DNA of 64,000 nt from VRUE01 sp035318745. GTDB taxonomy: Bacteria; Actinomycetota; Thermoleophilia; Solirubrobacterales; 70-9. The position numbers and the translations under genes were made by a program. Shown here piece by piece: positions 9,342 to 17,483 of the stretch. The stretch is from positions 1 through 64,000 of the forward strand of contig DATHEA010000027.1 of the NCBI GenBank assembly GCA_035318745.1, given 5' to 3'. How positions within the stretch are numbered: the stretch's first letter is position 1; every line of letters begins with the position of its first letter. Below the pieces are notes generated by a model. That model worked only from the letters and a program-made list of their open reading frames with translations. It was not told the origin of the DNA and ran no database searches.

Positions 9342-10091
9342 CTAGTGGCCGCCGCCGCGCAGGCCGCCGACCGTTTCCTGCACTTTTTCGGCGGTCTTGT
9401 CGACCGTTTCGCCAACCGGCGATTCCGGCCCGGCGACGCCGTTGACTACTTCTTCGGTGACTCGGGTTACACCGGTGCTGCCGAGCGTGCCGCCGGTCGC
9501 GTCGTCGACGCCGGAGACGGTCTGGTTGACGGTGCCGGCAACGGTTTCGGAGGGCGACGAGCCGCTGCCGGGCCCTCCGCCACCCGCCCCACCGGCACCC
9601 GGCGGGTTCAGCAAGCCTCCGCCGGCGCTGTTGCCCGAGCCGCCGCCGCTGCCGCTGGACGCGGCGCCGCTCGTGGGACTCGAAGGCGAAGAACCGCCGC
9701 CTCCGACGGGCGAGGGGGAATCGGAGCCTGGAGCCGTCGCATCCGGCGCTCTGGCAACCGGCGAGCTGGAATCGGGTGAGGCCGAACCACTACCGATTCC
9801 GTCCTGACCGGCACCTGCTTGCGAGCCGCTTTGTCCCGGAGCGGAGGGAGCACTCCGTGCGCCTACGGTTCTCACAGCTTCGGCACCGCCGGCAGCGGCC
9901 GCCGTCGAGCTGCTCGGGACAATCGCGGCGCCACCAGGGGACTCGCCGCCGCTCTCGAGGCCAAGCCCCGCCAGCGGCCAGTCCCGCAGCGTCTGCAGCG
10001 AGACGAGCATGACGAAGGCGACCACGGCGATGCCGATCAGTGCCGTGCCGGACACCGCTCCTGCCAGGTAGTTGTGCGCTTGACGGGCCAT
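9342..10091 (-). CDS. Low-complexity membrane-anchored protein
   Basis: A 249-residue protein with a single transmembrane helix near the N terminus (GTALIGIAVVAFVMLVSLQT) and then a long region of Gly, Ser, Pro and Ala with many short repeats, ending in a more ordered tail rich in Val, Thr and Glu (TVDKTAEKVQETVGGL). I start it at the ATG 10091 (MARQAHNYL), which has GAGAAGGCGAG upstream; the frame reaches 10148 through a weak TTG. The disordered tract would project from the membrane. No family recognised. It lies downstream of the M23 peptidase, also on the minus strand, so a cell-wall-associated role is possible but not shown. Confidence 0.6.
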   Translation of the reverse strand: MARQAHNYLAGAVSGTALIGIAVVAFVMLVSLQTLRDWPLAGLGLESGGESPGGAAIVPSSSTAAAAGGAEAVRTVGARSAPSAPGQSGSQAGAGQDGIGSGSASPDSSSPVARAPDATAPGSDSPSPVGGGGSSPSSPTSGAASSGSGGGSGNSAGGGLLNPPGAGGAGGGGPGSGSSPSETVAGTVNQTVSGVDDATGGTLGSTGVTRVTEEVVNGVAGPESPVGETVDKTAEKVQETVGGLRGGGH

Positions 10092-10196
10092 CTCGCCTTC
10101 TCGCTTGCTACCCAAGGGTCGCAGGAGCGAAGCGCCCTCACATACCAACTAATTGGATTTTTGAACGATTTTCGGTAGTCCGTGCCTAAACCGGGG

Positions 10197-11396
10197 CTAG
10201 AGATAGCCCATCGGGTCGGTGGGGGCGCCGCCGATCCGGACCTCGAAGTGGACGTGCGGGCCGAAGCAATGCCCGGTGCAATCGCTGTAGCCGATCACCT
10301 GTCCCTGGGAGACCTGCTGGCCGGCGGAAACCGCGAACGATTCCTGGTGCGCGTAACAGGTGGAGAGGCCGCCGCCATGGTCGATGCAGGTGAAGTTGCC
10401 ATAGCCGCCGCTGCTCGCCTCGGGCTCGGTGAAGATCACGGTGCCCGAGGCGGCAGCGCGAATCGGGGTACCGCTGGGGACCGCGATGTCGATCCCCTCG
10501 TGGAACTCGCTGCCGCCGAAGCGGGGGCCGAAGCCCGACACGACCGGGCCATCGACCGGCCAGATCAGGCCGCTGCCGTTGCCGCCCTGGATCGGCCCGG
10601 CGGGCAGCGGCGCCGAGCCGGTTCCGGCCAGCGTCGCGGCCAGTTCGGCCTGCATCGACGCCACGTCGCCGTCGAGATCCTGTTCGGTCTTGGTGATCTC
10701 GGCGAGGGCGTCCTCGCGATCACGGCGGGCCGCGACGAGGATCGACTGCCTCTGCTGGACCGCGGAGCGGGCGCCGGCCAGGGCGTGCTCTTCGGTGGCG
10801 ATCGCGTCGCGGGCCGACTCGATCCGGTCCTTGGCGGAGCGCAGGCGGGCCACCGTGCGCTTCACCTGGTCGCGTAAGTCGCGCACCCGGGAGACCACCG
10901 CTTCGTCGAGGCCGTGGATGCGGTTGAGGTACTCGGTGCGGTTGACGAGTTCGTCGTAGCCGCCGGCTTCGACCAGGACGCTGAGGATGTCCGGCGTCCC
11001 CGTCTCATACATAGCGACAAGCCGCTCGCGCAACGAAACCAGCGCCCGATTCAGCCGCGCACGGACAACAGCCAGGTGCTTCTTGCCGACATCGAGGTCG
11101 GCAAGCGCACCATCCAGTTCGTTCTGCTTGGCATCCAGCCGCACCCGAACTTCGGACTCCTGCGCCCGCAGCACGGCGACCTCACCGGTCAGCCTCTCGA
11201 TCTTCGCCTTGTAATGCGAGATCGTCGTCGTCAAGACGCCCTTGCGTTCGCGAACCTTAGAAAGCTTCGCTTCCTTGGAGTCAAGCTTGGATTCGAGGTC
11301 CCTGGCGGGCGCAGTCGCAGCTCCACACAGCAGCACGACAAGCGCCGCCACGGCGGCGGCTACCAAAGCCACCGGGGCAGAGCGGGTCTTCAGCAT
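10197..11396 (-). CDS. Secreted coiled-coil M23 peptidase (EnvC/murein hydrolase-like)
   Basis: A 399-residue exported protein. Signal peptide (APVALVAAAVAALVVLLCG), long coiled coil over about residues 35-250 (DLESKLDSKEAKLSKVRERK onward), then a C-terminal LytM/M23 domain. Zinc ligands are visible: His299 and Asp303 in FHEGIDIAVP, and His381/His383 in PHVHFE, so the peptidase site looks intact. The architecture matches EnvC/NlpD-type proteins and actinobacterial cell-separation peptidases acting on peptidoglycan cross-bridges. A TAGCCT box sits 8 nt before the ATG, suggesting a leaderless transcript. Confidence 0.85.
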   Translation of the reverse strand: MLKTRSAPVALVAAAVAALVVLLCGAATAPARDLESKLDSKEAKLSKVRERKGVLTTTISHYKAKIERLTGEVAVLRAQESEVRVRLDAKQNELDGALADLDVGKKHLAVVRARLNRALVSLRERLVAMYETGTPDILSVLVEAGGYDELVNRTEYLNRIHGLDEAVVSRVRDLRDQVKRTVARLRSAKDRIESARDAIATEEHALAGARSAVQQRQSILVAARRDREDALAEITKTEQDLDGDVASMQAELAATLAGTGSAPLPAGPIQGGNGSGLIWPVDGPVVSGFGPRFGGSEFHEGIDIAVPSGTPIRAAASGTVIFTEPEASSGGYGNFTCIDHGGGLSTCYAHQESFAVSAGQQVSQGQVIGYSDCTGHCFGPHVHFEVRIGGAPTDPMGYL

Positions 11397-11404
11397 CGCG
11401 AAGA

Positions 11405-11410
11405 GGCTAG
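11405..11410 (-). promoter_or_regulatory. Leaderless-type -10 box for the M23 peptidase gene
   Basis: Minus strand TAGCCT followed by 8 nt and then ATG 11396; no Shine-Dalgarno sequence in between. It fits the recurring TANNNT arrangement of the window. Confidence 0.4.
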
Positions 11411-11461
11411 CGAGGCCGAATGACCGCTACGCAGGAATGCTCTGAGCGTGCAACCCCGCTT

Positions 11462-11496
11462 GCGTAGGGCCGGGGGGGAACCCCCCGGCCCTACGC
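11462..11496 (-). terminator. Perfect 16-bp hairpin overlapping the acyl-CoA dehydrogenase stop codon
   Basis: Arms GCGTAGGGCCGGGGGG (11462-11477) and its exact complement (11481-11496) enclose the three bases GAA. The stop codon at 11491-11493 is inside the stem. No U tract follows, so it would be a U-less terminator or an mRNA 3'-end protector between this gene and the downstream M23 peptidase. Confidence 0.6.
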
Positions 11497-12759
11497 CGCG
11501 ACGGGCTCTTTCTCTGCAGCCTTCTCAGCCTCAGCAACAACTTCGGCGGCATAGCCGAGACGCTCGCCATATTCTCGCGCCTGCATGCGCGAGATGACCA
11601 TCCGCTGGATCTCCGCCGTGCCCTCGAACAACTGATAGATCTTGGCGTCGCGGAAGAACTTCTCCAGCGGCAGCTCGGTGCTCCAGGCGTCGGGGCCGAT
11701 CAGGTCCATCAGGGTGGTCGTCGCCCACATCGTCACGTCGCCGGCCTTGAGCTTCGACATCGAGCCCTGGCCGCCGCGCATCGGCACGCCGTTGCGTCCC
11801 ATCCAGGCGGCGCGCTGAACCAGCAGGCGCGCCGCTTCTATCTCGGTTGCCACGTCAGCCAGCGTCTGCTGGACTCGCTGGATCTGCAAGAGCGGAGTTC
11901 CGCCTTCGGACTGGCCGTCGAGATATTCGAGGGTGCACTCGTAGGCGGCCTGGGCGATCCCCAGAGCGGAGGCACCGACGAGCGGCCGGGTGATCTCGAA
12001 GGTCGCCAGCGCGTCGGCGCCGCGCGACTTCTTCCCTTCGCGCCCGCGCTGCAGCTTCTTCTCCAGCTTCTCTTCGCCGCCAAGCAGGTTCTCGGCCGGG
12101 ATGCGGCAGTCCTCGAGAACGATCTCGGCGGTGTGGGAGGCGCGGATGCCGAGCTTGGACTCCTTCTTGCCCTGGCTCAGACCGGGGGTGTCTTTGCCGA
12201 TGACGAAGGAGGCCTGGCCACGGGTGCCCAGGCTCGGGTCGACGGTGGCGACGACGACATGAACGTCGGCGATACCGCCGTTGGTGATGAAGACCTTGGT
12301 GCCGTTGAGGATCCACTCGTCGCCGTCGCGCTTCGCGGTCGTCTTCAGGCTCTTCACGTCGGAGCCGGCCTGGGGCTCGGTTACCGCGTAGGCACCGAGC
12401 TTGACCTCATCGCCGGCGCCGAAGCACTCGGGCACCCAGCGGGCGATCTGCTCGGGGGTGCCGGAGGAGGCGATGCCGGCGGCGGCGAGGCCCGATCCGG
12501 AGATCGCCAGGGCGATGCCGGCGCAGCCCCAGTGGAACTCTTCCGCCGAGATCACCTGCATCTGTCCGTCGGAATCGGAGGCGGAGCGCTGGATCGCCTC
12601 GAGGCCCTGGAAGCCCTGCCTACGAGCCTCTTTGATCACCTCCCAGGGAATGCTCTCCTCTTCGTCGTGCTTGCGCGCGGCGGGGCGGATCACGTCGCGG
12701 GCGAAGGCCCGGGCGCGATCTTTGTAGTCCTGCTGCTCGTCATTCAGTGCGAAGTCCAT
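11491..12759 (-). CDS. Acyl-CoA dehydrogenase
   Basis: FAD enzyme introducing the alpha-beta double bond in acyl-CoA oxidation. The 422-residue protein has the three-part ACAD fold: MDFALNDEQQDYKDRARAFA at the N terminus, the flavin-contacting AYAVTEPQAGSDVKSLKT and VFITNGG, and the C-terminal FFRDAKIYQLFEGTAEIQR, where Glu of FEGT is the expected catalytic base. An insertion GGEEKLEKKLQRGREGKKSRG is unusual. ATG 12759 is chosen over the upstream start because of the GAGGGGGAC Shine-Dalgarno and the family N terminus. An 18-bp TetR-type operator lies 35 nt upstream, shared with the thiolase operon. Substrate chain length cannot be told. Confidence 0.9.
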   Translation of the reverse strand: MDFALNDEQQDYKDRARAFARDVIRPAARKHDEEESIPWEVIKEARRQGFQGLEAIQRSASDSDGQMQVISAEEFHWGCAGIALAISGSGLAAAGIASSGTPEQIARWVPECFGAGDEVKLGAYAVTEPQAGSDVKSLKTTAKRDGDEWILNGTKVFITNGGIADVHVVVATVDPSLGTRGQASFVIGKDTPGLSQGKKESKLGIRASHTAEIVLEDCRIPAENLLGGEEKLEKKLQRGREGKKSRGADALATFEITRPLVGASALGIAQAAYECTLEYLDGQSEGGTPLLQIQRVQQTLADVATEIEAARLLVQRAAWMGRNGVPMRGGQGSMSKLKAGDVTMWATTTLMDLIGPDAWSTELPLEKFFRDAKIYQLFEGTAEIQRMVISRMQAREYGERLGYAAEVVAEAEKAAEKEPVAA

Positions 12760-12793
12760 CCGTCCCCCTCGTCGACGCGTAGCCAAAGCTCGT

Positions 12794-12811
12794 TGATTGA
12801 CTGGTCAGTCA
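12794..12811. promoter_or_regulatory. TetR-type operator in front of the acyl-CoA dehydrogenase
   Basis: TGATTGACTGGTCAGTCA is a near-perfect palindrome (arms TGAYTGAC / GTCARTCA around a central TG). It differs at only two positions from the site at 22344-22361 ahead of the thiolase gene. Size and symmetry resemble operators of TetR-family fatty-acid regulators (FadR/PaaR type). A second overlapping inverted repeat, GACTGGT with ACCAGTC, is present at 12799-12818. Confidence 0.65.
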
Positions 12812-12978
12812 ACCAGTCCCGAAAGCTTAGCTGACCCGCCAGCCAATCTGGACGCGCGTGGCGCTGCGCATCTCTGCGTCCTCAGTCGGCCGGGGTCGGT
12901 CACGCACAAACAGTGCGCTCCCGTCCCCCGGCCTCCCTGCCTCCTGGATCTGCTTGGCCACGCACGCCCAGAAGGCAT

Positions 12979-12984
12979 TAGGTT
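12979..12984 (+). promoter_or_regulatory. Leaderless-type -10 box for the 12991 gene
   Basis: TAGGTT followed by exactly 6 nt and the ATG at 12991; transcription would begin at or next to the start codon. A TTGGCC 19 nt upstream could serve as a weak -35. Confidence 0.5.
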
Positions 12985-12990
12985 GGCCGC

Positions 12991-14265
12991 ATGACGCGCC
13001 CGATAAACGCCGATCTGCCAGCAGCGAAACCGCCCGCGCCGAAGCGACGGCGCAAGCCGATCCCGGCAGCACTCAAGGCGATTACCGGACTGTTCCTGCT
13101 CGCCGCCGTCTTCATCGTCGCCGCGATCCTCGGCGGTCGGGGCGGGGGCGGCGAAAGCTCGGAAACCCCGGCGCCGGTCAGCGAAGCGCCCAGCACGGCT
13201 GCCGAAGCACCTGCCGCCCAGACGCCGGAGGAGCTCGGCTATCCGGCCTTCGCCACCGCAAACACCACGCGGGTGGGCGGGGGCGATCCGGCGTCGAATG
13301 CCGCCGCAGTCGCCCTCGCCACCTACCCCTCAGACGAGCCGGCGCAACAGCCGCATGCGGTAACGCTGGTCGACGCGGGGGACTGGCGCAGCGCGATCGC
13401 CGCCTCGGTGCTGATGGCGGCCCCGCTCGGCGCGCCGGTCCTGGTCTCCGAAGCCGACGATGTACCCGAACCCACCGCGCAAGCACTCGATGCGCTCGAC
13501 CCCCAGGGCGACAAGAAGACCAAGGGCGTCCAAGCGTTCGCGATCGGGGCCGCCTCGGCCCCGTCCGACCTGGAGGTGAAGCAGGTGGGCAGCGGCGGCA
13601 CGCCCGGCGCGGCCGCGATCGCCGAGCTGCGCGACGAACTTCTCGGCGGCGCCCCGAAGCACATCGTGATCGCACCGGCCGCGGAGCCCGCCTTCGCGAT
13701 GCCGGCCGCGGCCTGGGCGGCACGCTCGGGCGATCCGGTCCTCTTCGCCGACAAGGACAAGCTGCCGCCCCCGACCGCCGCGGCCCTCGCCCGCCACCCC
13801 AAGACGCCGGTCTACGTCCTCGGTCCCTCGTCGGCGATCTCCTCCGACGTGATCCGCGAAATCGGCAAGATCGCCAACCGCGTGCGCAGGGTCTCGGGCG
13901 AGGCCCCCGTCGCCAACGCGATCGCCTTCGCCCGCTACGCCGACGGCAGCTTTGGCTGGGACATCAACGACCCCGGCCACGGCTTCGTCGTCGCCAACTC
14001 CGAAGAGCCACTCGACGCTGCCGCTGCGGCTGCTCTCTCCGCTTCGGGAACCTGGGGACCGCTGCTGCTCAGCGACAGCGCCGGTACCCTTCCGGCTGCG
14101 CTGCGCGGGTACCTGCTCGACGTCAAGCCGGGCTACACGACCGATCCGACGCGCGCCTTCTACAACCACGTTTGGGTAATTGGAGACCAGGAAGCCATCG
14201 ACGTGAACGAGCAGGCCGAAATCGACGAGCTGGCCGCGCTGGCCAAGATCGGCGGCGGAGAATGA
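12991..14265 (+). CDS. Membrane-anchored protein with cell-wall-binding-repeat-2-like region
   Basis: 424 residues: a basic, proline-rich cytoplasmic start (PPAPKRRRKPIPA), one transmembrane helix (TGLFLLAAVFIVAAILGG), a low-complexity linker, and a large extracytoplasmic domain. Segments such as ASVLMAAPLGAPVLVSEADD and TPVYVLGPSSAISSDVIREI follow the pattern of the cell wall-binding repeat 2 family (a conserved VYVLGG-x-xAIS core). That family anchors proteins to the wall in clostridia; here only about two repeats are recognisable. First gene of three that overlap by 4 nt each (ATGA, then TTGA), so the downstream small protein and metallo-hydrolase are coupled to it. Confidence 0.7.
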   Translation: MTRPINADLPAAKPPAPKRRRKPIPAALKAITGLFLLAAVFIVAAILGGRGGGGESSETPAPVSEAPSTAAEAPAAQTPEELGYPAFATANTTRVGGGDPASNAAAVALATYPSDEPAQQPHAVTLVDAGDWRSAIAASVLMAAPLGAPVLVSEADDVPEPTAQALDALDPQGDKKTKGVQAFAIGAASAPSDLEVKQVGSGGTPGAAAIAELRDELLGGAPKHIVIAPAAEPAFAMPAAAWAARSGDPVLFADKDKLPPPTAAALARHPKTPVYVLGPSSAISSDVIREIGKIANRVRRVSGEAPVANAIAFARYADGSFGWDINDPGHGFVVANSEEPLDAAAAAALSASGTWGPLLLSDSAGTLPAALRGYLLDVKPGYTTDPTRAFYNHVWVIGDQEAIDVNEQAEIDELAALAKIGGGE

Positions 14266-14513
14266 GCGAGGCGGAGAGCCCAGAGCTGCTGGGCAGCGGG
14301 CACGAGGTCACCGCCGAGGACATCCGCGCCCTCGCCGGCGCCTCCACCCCGCACTTCGCGCTGCAGGTTCGCAACCGCATCCGGCGCCTGATCGAGCCGC
14401 TGCCGGCCGGCCATCCGGCGCGAGTCGAAGGCGAACGAAGGATCGCCGAGCTGGAGGACCTCGCCGAGCACAGCGGCGATCCGCGGGGGACGATGGGAAT
14501 CGGCCACCATTGA
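14262..14513 (+). CDS. Small soluble protein, unknown function
   Basis: 83 residues, beginning MSEAESPELLGSGHEVTAED. ATG overlaps the previous stop (ATGA). The sequence is mostly helical with charged residues (LQVRNRIRRLIEPL, EGERRIAELEDLAEHSGD), no signal peptide, no membrane segment and no motif I recognise. Its stop overlaps the TTG start of the next gene. Reality is supported by both overlaps and by codon usage matching its neighbours; the same bases also appear as the tail of a long spurious frame. Confidence 0.7.
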   Translation: MSEAESPELLGSGHEVTAEDIRALAGASTPHFALQVRNRIRRLIEPLPAGHPARVEGERRIAELEDLAEHSGDPRGTMGIGHH

Positions 14514-14875
14514 GGCAGCTCGCGCCGGGTGTCTGGCGGCTGAAGGAGCTGCCAACCCCGGTCATAAACGAGAGCGACGAGGTCGCCGGTTTCCGGGTCG
14601 TCCACGCGCCAGGCCACGCTCGCGGCGAGGTGATCTTCTTCCGCGAGTCCGACCGGGTGGCGATCTGCGGCGACGTGATCCGCAACCTCAGCTACGCGAC
14701 CTACCGACCGATGCTCGCCGAGCCGCCGACGATCTTCACCTACGACCCAGCCGAGAACCGCCGTTCGATCCGCAAGCTCGCCGCCCTGAATCCTTCGCTG
14801 ATCCTCCCCGGCCACGGCCCCGCCGTAACCGATATCGCCGCCTTCGAGCGCTTCGTCACCGCACTGCCCGTCTAG
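14510..14875 (+). pseudogene. Metallo-beta-lactamase-fold hydrolase with the zinc-site half missing
   Basis: 121 codons in an intact frame. It starts like a normal MBL protein (RQLAPGVWRLKELPTPVIN), then jumps directly to the second half of the fold: VVHAPGHARGEV, ICGDVI and LPGHGPAV. The HxHxDH zinc motif and about 90-100 residues that should lie between the VIN segment and VVHAPGH are absent. The reading frame is kept across the junction near 14569. Without the first metal site it should not hydrolyse substrates in the usual way. It could be a decayed gene or a remodelled small protein. TTG start overlaps the preceding stop (TTGA). Confidence 0.65.
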
Positions 14876-14886
14876 CCCTGCAAGAA

Positions 14887-14937
14887 GACGTGCCGGTGAT
14901 TAACCCCTCATATGGTGGGGTAAGGCACCGACACGTC
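14887..14937. repeat. CATATG-centred palindrome, copy A
   Basis: Imperfect 51-bp palindrome with ends GACGTGCCGGTG and CACCGACACGTC and centre TCATATGG. It begins 11 nt after the stop at 14875 and lies ahead of the small secreted protein. Same family as 15497-15546 and 63236-63285. Confidence 0.75.
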
Positions 14938-14963
14938 CTCGATTTGCAGCGGAAAGGGAGCCA

Positions 14964-15488
14964 ATGCCGAACTTGAAGAGAAGGACGCCATCACCGGCCA
15001 TGGTCGTCGCGGTGATCGCGCTGATCGTGGCGCTTGGAGGCACTGCGATCGCCGCCCAGAACATCAACGGCGGGGCGATCAAGAAACAGACGATCGGCGG
15101 TGGCAAGCTGAAGCAGAAGACGCTGACCGGCTTCCAGATCAACACCAACAAGCTTGGGGTCGTTCCGGCGGCCAAGCGGGCTGCCCATACCTACTGGGCG
15201 GTGGTGAACAACCCGGCCGGCCCCGGTAACGCCGCGCTGGCCCGTGCCAGCGACGAAGGGATCAGCGCGACCGAGGGCGGTGGCGCCGTCACCGTCACCT
15301 TCCCGGTCAACATCAGCGGTTGCGCGAACGTAGCCGGCCGCAATAACGCCGGCACGACGCCGCCAGGCGCCGGCACCGCCCAGACCAACACCTCCCCTGC
15401 CAACGCCAACGCAATCGAGGTCCGCACCAAGGACGCCAAAGGCGATCCGGAAGACGCTGACTTCCACCTGATCGTCGTCTGCCCATAG
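14964..15488 (+). CDS. Small secreted protein with a PSPAMVV-type leader
   Basis: 174 residues. The N terminus KRRTPSPAMVVAVIALIVAL then GGTAIAAQNINGGAIKKQTI is a signal peptide of a type I associate with a large family of secreted proteins in Solirubrobacterales, with a following Lys/Gly segment resembling short tandem motifs (GGAIKKQTIGGGKLKQKTL). The mature part has two cysteines (SGCANVAG and the C-terminal VVCP) that could form a disulfide. Function unknown. A good Shine-Dalgarno (GGAAAGGGAGCCA) precedes ATG. The gene is bracketed by palindrome copies A and B. Confidence 0.75.
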   Translation: MPNLKRRTPSPAMVVAVIALIVALGGTAIAAQNINGGAIKKQTIGGGKLKQKTLTGFQINTNKLGVVPAAKRAAHTYWAVVNNPAGPGNAALARASDEGISATEGGGAVTVTFPVNISGCANVAGRNNAGTTPPGAGTAQTNTSPANANAIEVRTKDAKGDPEDADFHLIVVCP

Positions 15489-15496
15489 GCCGGCCG

Positions 15497-15546
15497 GACG
15501 TGCCGGTGTTCCGAGGTCCATATGGACCTCGGAACACCGGCACGTC
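15497..15546. repeat. CATATG-centred palindrome, copy B (perfect)
   Basis: A perfect 50-bp palindrome: every base of the left 25 pairs with the right 25. Ends GACGTGCCGGTG / CACCGGCACGTC, centre GTCCATATGGAC. Starts 8 nt after the stop at 15488 and stops 13 nt before ATG 15560. Confidence 0.9.
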
Positions 15547-15559
15547 TATGCTGGCGACG

Positions 15560-15766
15560 ATGAGCGACGCGACCGAGGGCGGATTCAAGGAGGGCGACAA
15601 GGTCTGGGTCGAGGATGGGGACGGCAAGCACCACCCCGGGATCTTCGTCGGCAACAACGAAGCCTCCGGCTGGTTTGGCGGCGGCCCCAGCGCCTACGTG
15701 GCTCACCCCGAGGCGCACCAGGCCGAGGTCGTTTCGGTCTTCCGCATCACCCCGCGCGACGAGTAG
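15560..15766 (+). CDS. Small hypothetical protein
   Basis: 68 residues starting MSDATEGGFKEGDKVWVEDG. The pattern of an initial hydrophobic strand after an acidic stretch, then PGIFVGNNEASGWFGGGPSA, suggests a small beta-barrel (SH3-like) fold, but this is only an impression. ATG 15560 is chosen; ATG 15548 is in frame and would overlap nothing but sits closer to the palindrome. No signal peptide. Between palindrome B and the patatin gene. Confidence 0.55.
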   Translation: MSDATEGGFKEGDKVWVEDGDGKHHPGIFVGNNEASGWFGGGPSAYVAHPEAHQAEVVSVFRITPRDE

Positions 15767-15786
15767 CTTCACCGGGACCGATCGGT

Positions 15787-15792
15787 TAGCCT
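15787..15792 (+). promoter_or_regulatory. -10 box for the patatin-like gene
   Basis: TAGCCT followed by 10 nt and ATG 15803, with no Shine-Dalgarno sequence. Transcript leader would be about 3-4 nt. Confidence 0.35.
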
Positions 15793-15802
15793 CGCCTGAG
15801 CA

Positions 15803-17476
15803 ATGGAGGCGGCGGGCACCGAAACGGAAAGGTTGGGCCTTGCCCTCTCCGGCGGTGGCTTTCGTGCGGCGTTCTTCCACGTCGGCATCCTGGCCAGACT
15901 GGCCGAGCTCGGCGTTCTGCCCAGAATCGAGGTGATCTCCACCGTCTCCGGCGGCTCGATCGTCGGTGCCGCCTACTACCTGCGCCTGCGCCGCCTGCTC
16001 AACGAGAGATCCGACGCCGAGATCACCGGCGAGGACTATGTGCGTCTCGTAACCGAGGTCGATGAGCTGCTGCGCGACGCCGTGCGCCAGGACATCCGCG
16101 GGCGCCTCCTGGCGAACCCGCTGAAGAACATCCAGATGCTGGTCTCACGGAAGTACTCGCGCAGCGACCGGATCGGCGATCTCTACGACCGCTACCTCTA
16201 CAAGAAGGCCTGGCAGGACCCCCGCAAACGACGCTCCGGCAACCGCGAGGAGCAGATCGAGATGCGCGAGCTGTTGATCGAGCCGAACGGCGACCGCGGC
16301 TTCGATCCCACAGCCGCCAACCCATCGCGACGGGCGAAGGCGCCCGTCCTGCTGATCAACGCCACCACCCTCAACACCGGGCACAACTGGCGCTTCGAGG
16401 CGGTCCGCATGGGCGAGCCCCTGCCTGAGGATTCGCGGCGTGAGGAAATCATCGAGGAGACCGACAAGAACCTGCGCCTGGACCCGGGCTACTTTCCCCG
16501 CAAGGATCCACAGCCGGGCGATCCGCCAGACAGGGAACCGGCGGTACCGAGCGCGCGAGAGGGCTTCCCGCTGGCCCTGGCGGTCGCTGCCTCGGCCTGC
16601 GTGCCGGGGGCCTTTCACCCGCTGACGATCAGCGACATGTACTGGAACGGCAGCGACGCGGTCCGCGTGCAACTCGTCGACGGCGGCGTCCAGGACAACC
16701 AGGGGGTGCAAGGGCTTCTCGACAGCGGCTGCACGCGCCTTATCCTCAGCGACGCCTCAGGCCAGCTCAAGGACGAGAACAAGGCGTCGACCTGGTTGCC
16801 GCTGTCGCTGTCGCGCTCGGCAAGCATCGCCACCGACAGGATCCGCGACGAGCAGCTCACCTACCTGCCGACCGAGCGGCGGAAATACGCCTTGATGCAC
16901 CTGCGCAAGGGCCTGGACGGTGTGGCCCTGGCTCCCGGCGAGGGCACGGACACCCCCAGCGCCGAGCGCGACCCCGAATACGACACGGCTGCCTTCGGGG
17001 TCGATGCCACCGCCCAGGATGCGCTCTCGAAGATCCGCACCGACCTCGACTTCTTCAGCGACACCGAGGCCGGCTCGCTCGAGCTCGACGGCTACCTGAT
17101 GAGCGTAAAAGAGCTCGAGCTGAGGGGGTTCGGCGCGCTCGGCGAGGCCAGCCTCCGCCCCACCACGACGCCGGACTGGGATTTCCTCGCCTTCACCGCG
17201 ACGATCGGCTCGCCGGACGCCGACTACCTGCGCAAGCTGCGCGCCGGCAGCAAGAAATTCCTCCGCCTCTTCTCGCTCAGGCCCGCCCTTGCCTGGCTTC
17301 TGCTCGCAATCGTCGTGGCGGTCGTGGCAGCGGCGGCGGGAGGCGCCTGCCTGCTCGCCGATGCGCTCGACGCGTGCTGGCCGGAAAAGGTCGGCGGCTG
17401 GCTGCTGCTCGCCTTCGTCGCCGTCTTCGCCTGGTCGAACGTCACCGCCTGGACCGCGCGGCGGTACCAAAGCTGA
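15803..17476 (+). CDS. Patatin-like phospholipase with C-terminal membrane helices
   Basis: 557 residues. Patatin serine-lipase signatures are complete: oxyanion loop SGGGFRAAFFHVG near the N terminus, nucleophile Ser in TVSGGSIVGA (the variant with VSGGS instead of GxSxG), and the dyad aspartate in VDGGVQDNQG. Two hydrophobic helices at the C terminus (PALAWLLLAIVVAVVAAAAG and KVGGWLLLAFVAVFAW) would anchor it in the membrane with the catalytic domain in the cytoplasm. Expected reaction is acyl-ester hydrolysis of phospholipids or related lipids. Stands alone, followed convergently by the ATL-like gene. Confidence 0.85.
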   Translation: MEAAGTETERLGLALSGGGFRAAFFHVGILARLAELGVLPRIEVISTVSGGSIVGAAYYLRLRRLLNERSDAEITGEDYVRLVTEVDELLRDAVRQDIRGRLLANPLKNIQMLVSRKYSRSDRIGDLYDRYLYKKAWQDPRKRRSGNREEQIEMRELLIEPNGDRGFDPTAANPSRRAKAPVLLINATTLNTGHNWRFEAVRMGEPLPEDSRREEIIEETDKNLRLDPGYFPRKDPQPGDPPDREPAVPSAREGFPLALAVAASACVPGAFHPLTISDMYWNGSDAVRVQLVDGGVQDNQGVQGLLDSGCTRLILSDASGQLKDENKASTWLPLSLSRSASIATDRIRDEQLTYLPTERRKYALMHLRKGLDGVALAPGEGTDTPSAERDPEYDTAAFGVDATAQDALSKIRTDLDFFSDTEAGSLELDGYLMSVKELELRGFGALGEASLRPTTTPDWDFLAFTATIGSPDADYLRKLRAGSKKFLRLFSLRPALAWLLLAIVVAVVAAAAGGACLLADALDACWPEKVGGWLLLAFVAVFAWSNVTAWTARRYQS

Positions 17477-17483
17477 ACGAGGC

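Noticed and set aside
9342..10091. Gly/Ser-rich coding repeats as a CRISPR or tandem-repeat array
   Set aside because: No regular unit or spacer; it is low-complexity coding sequence with ordinary codon variation.
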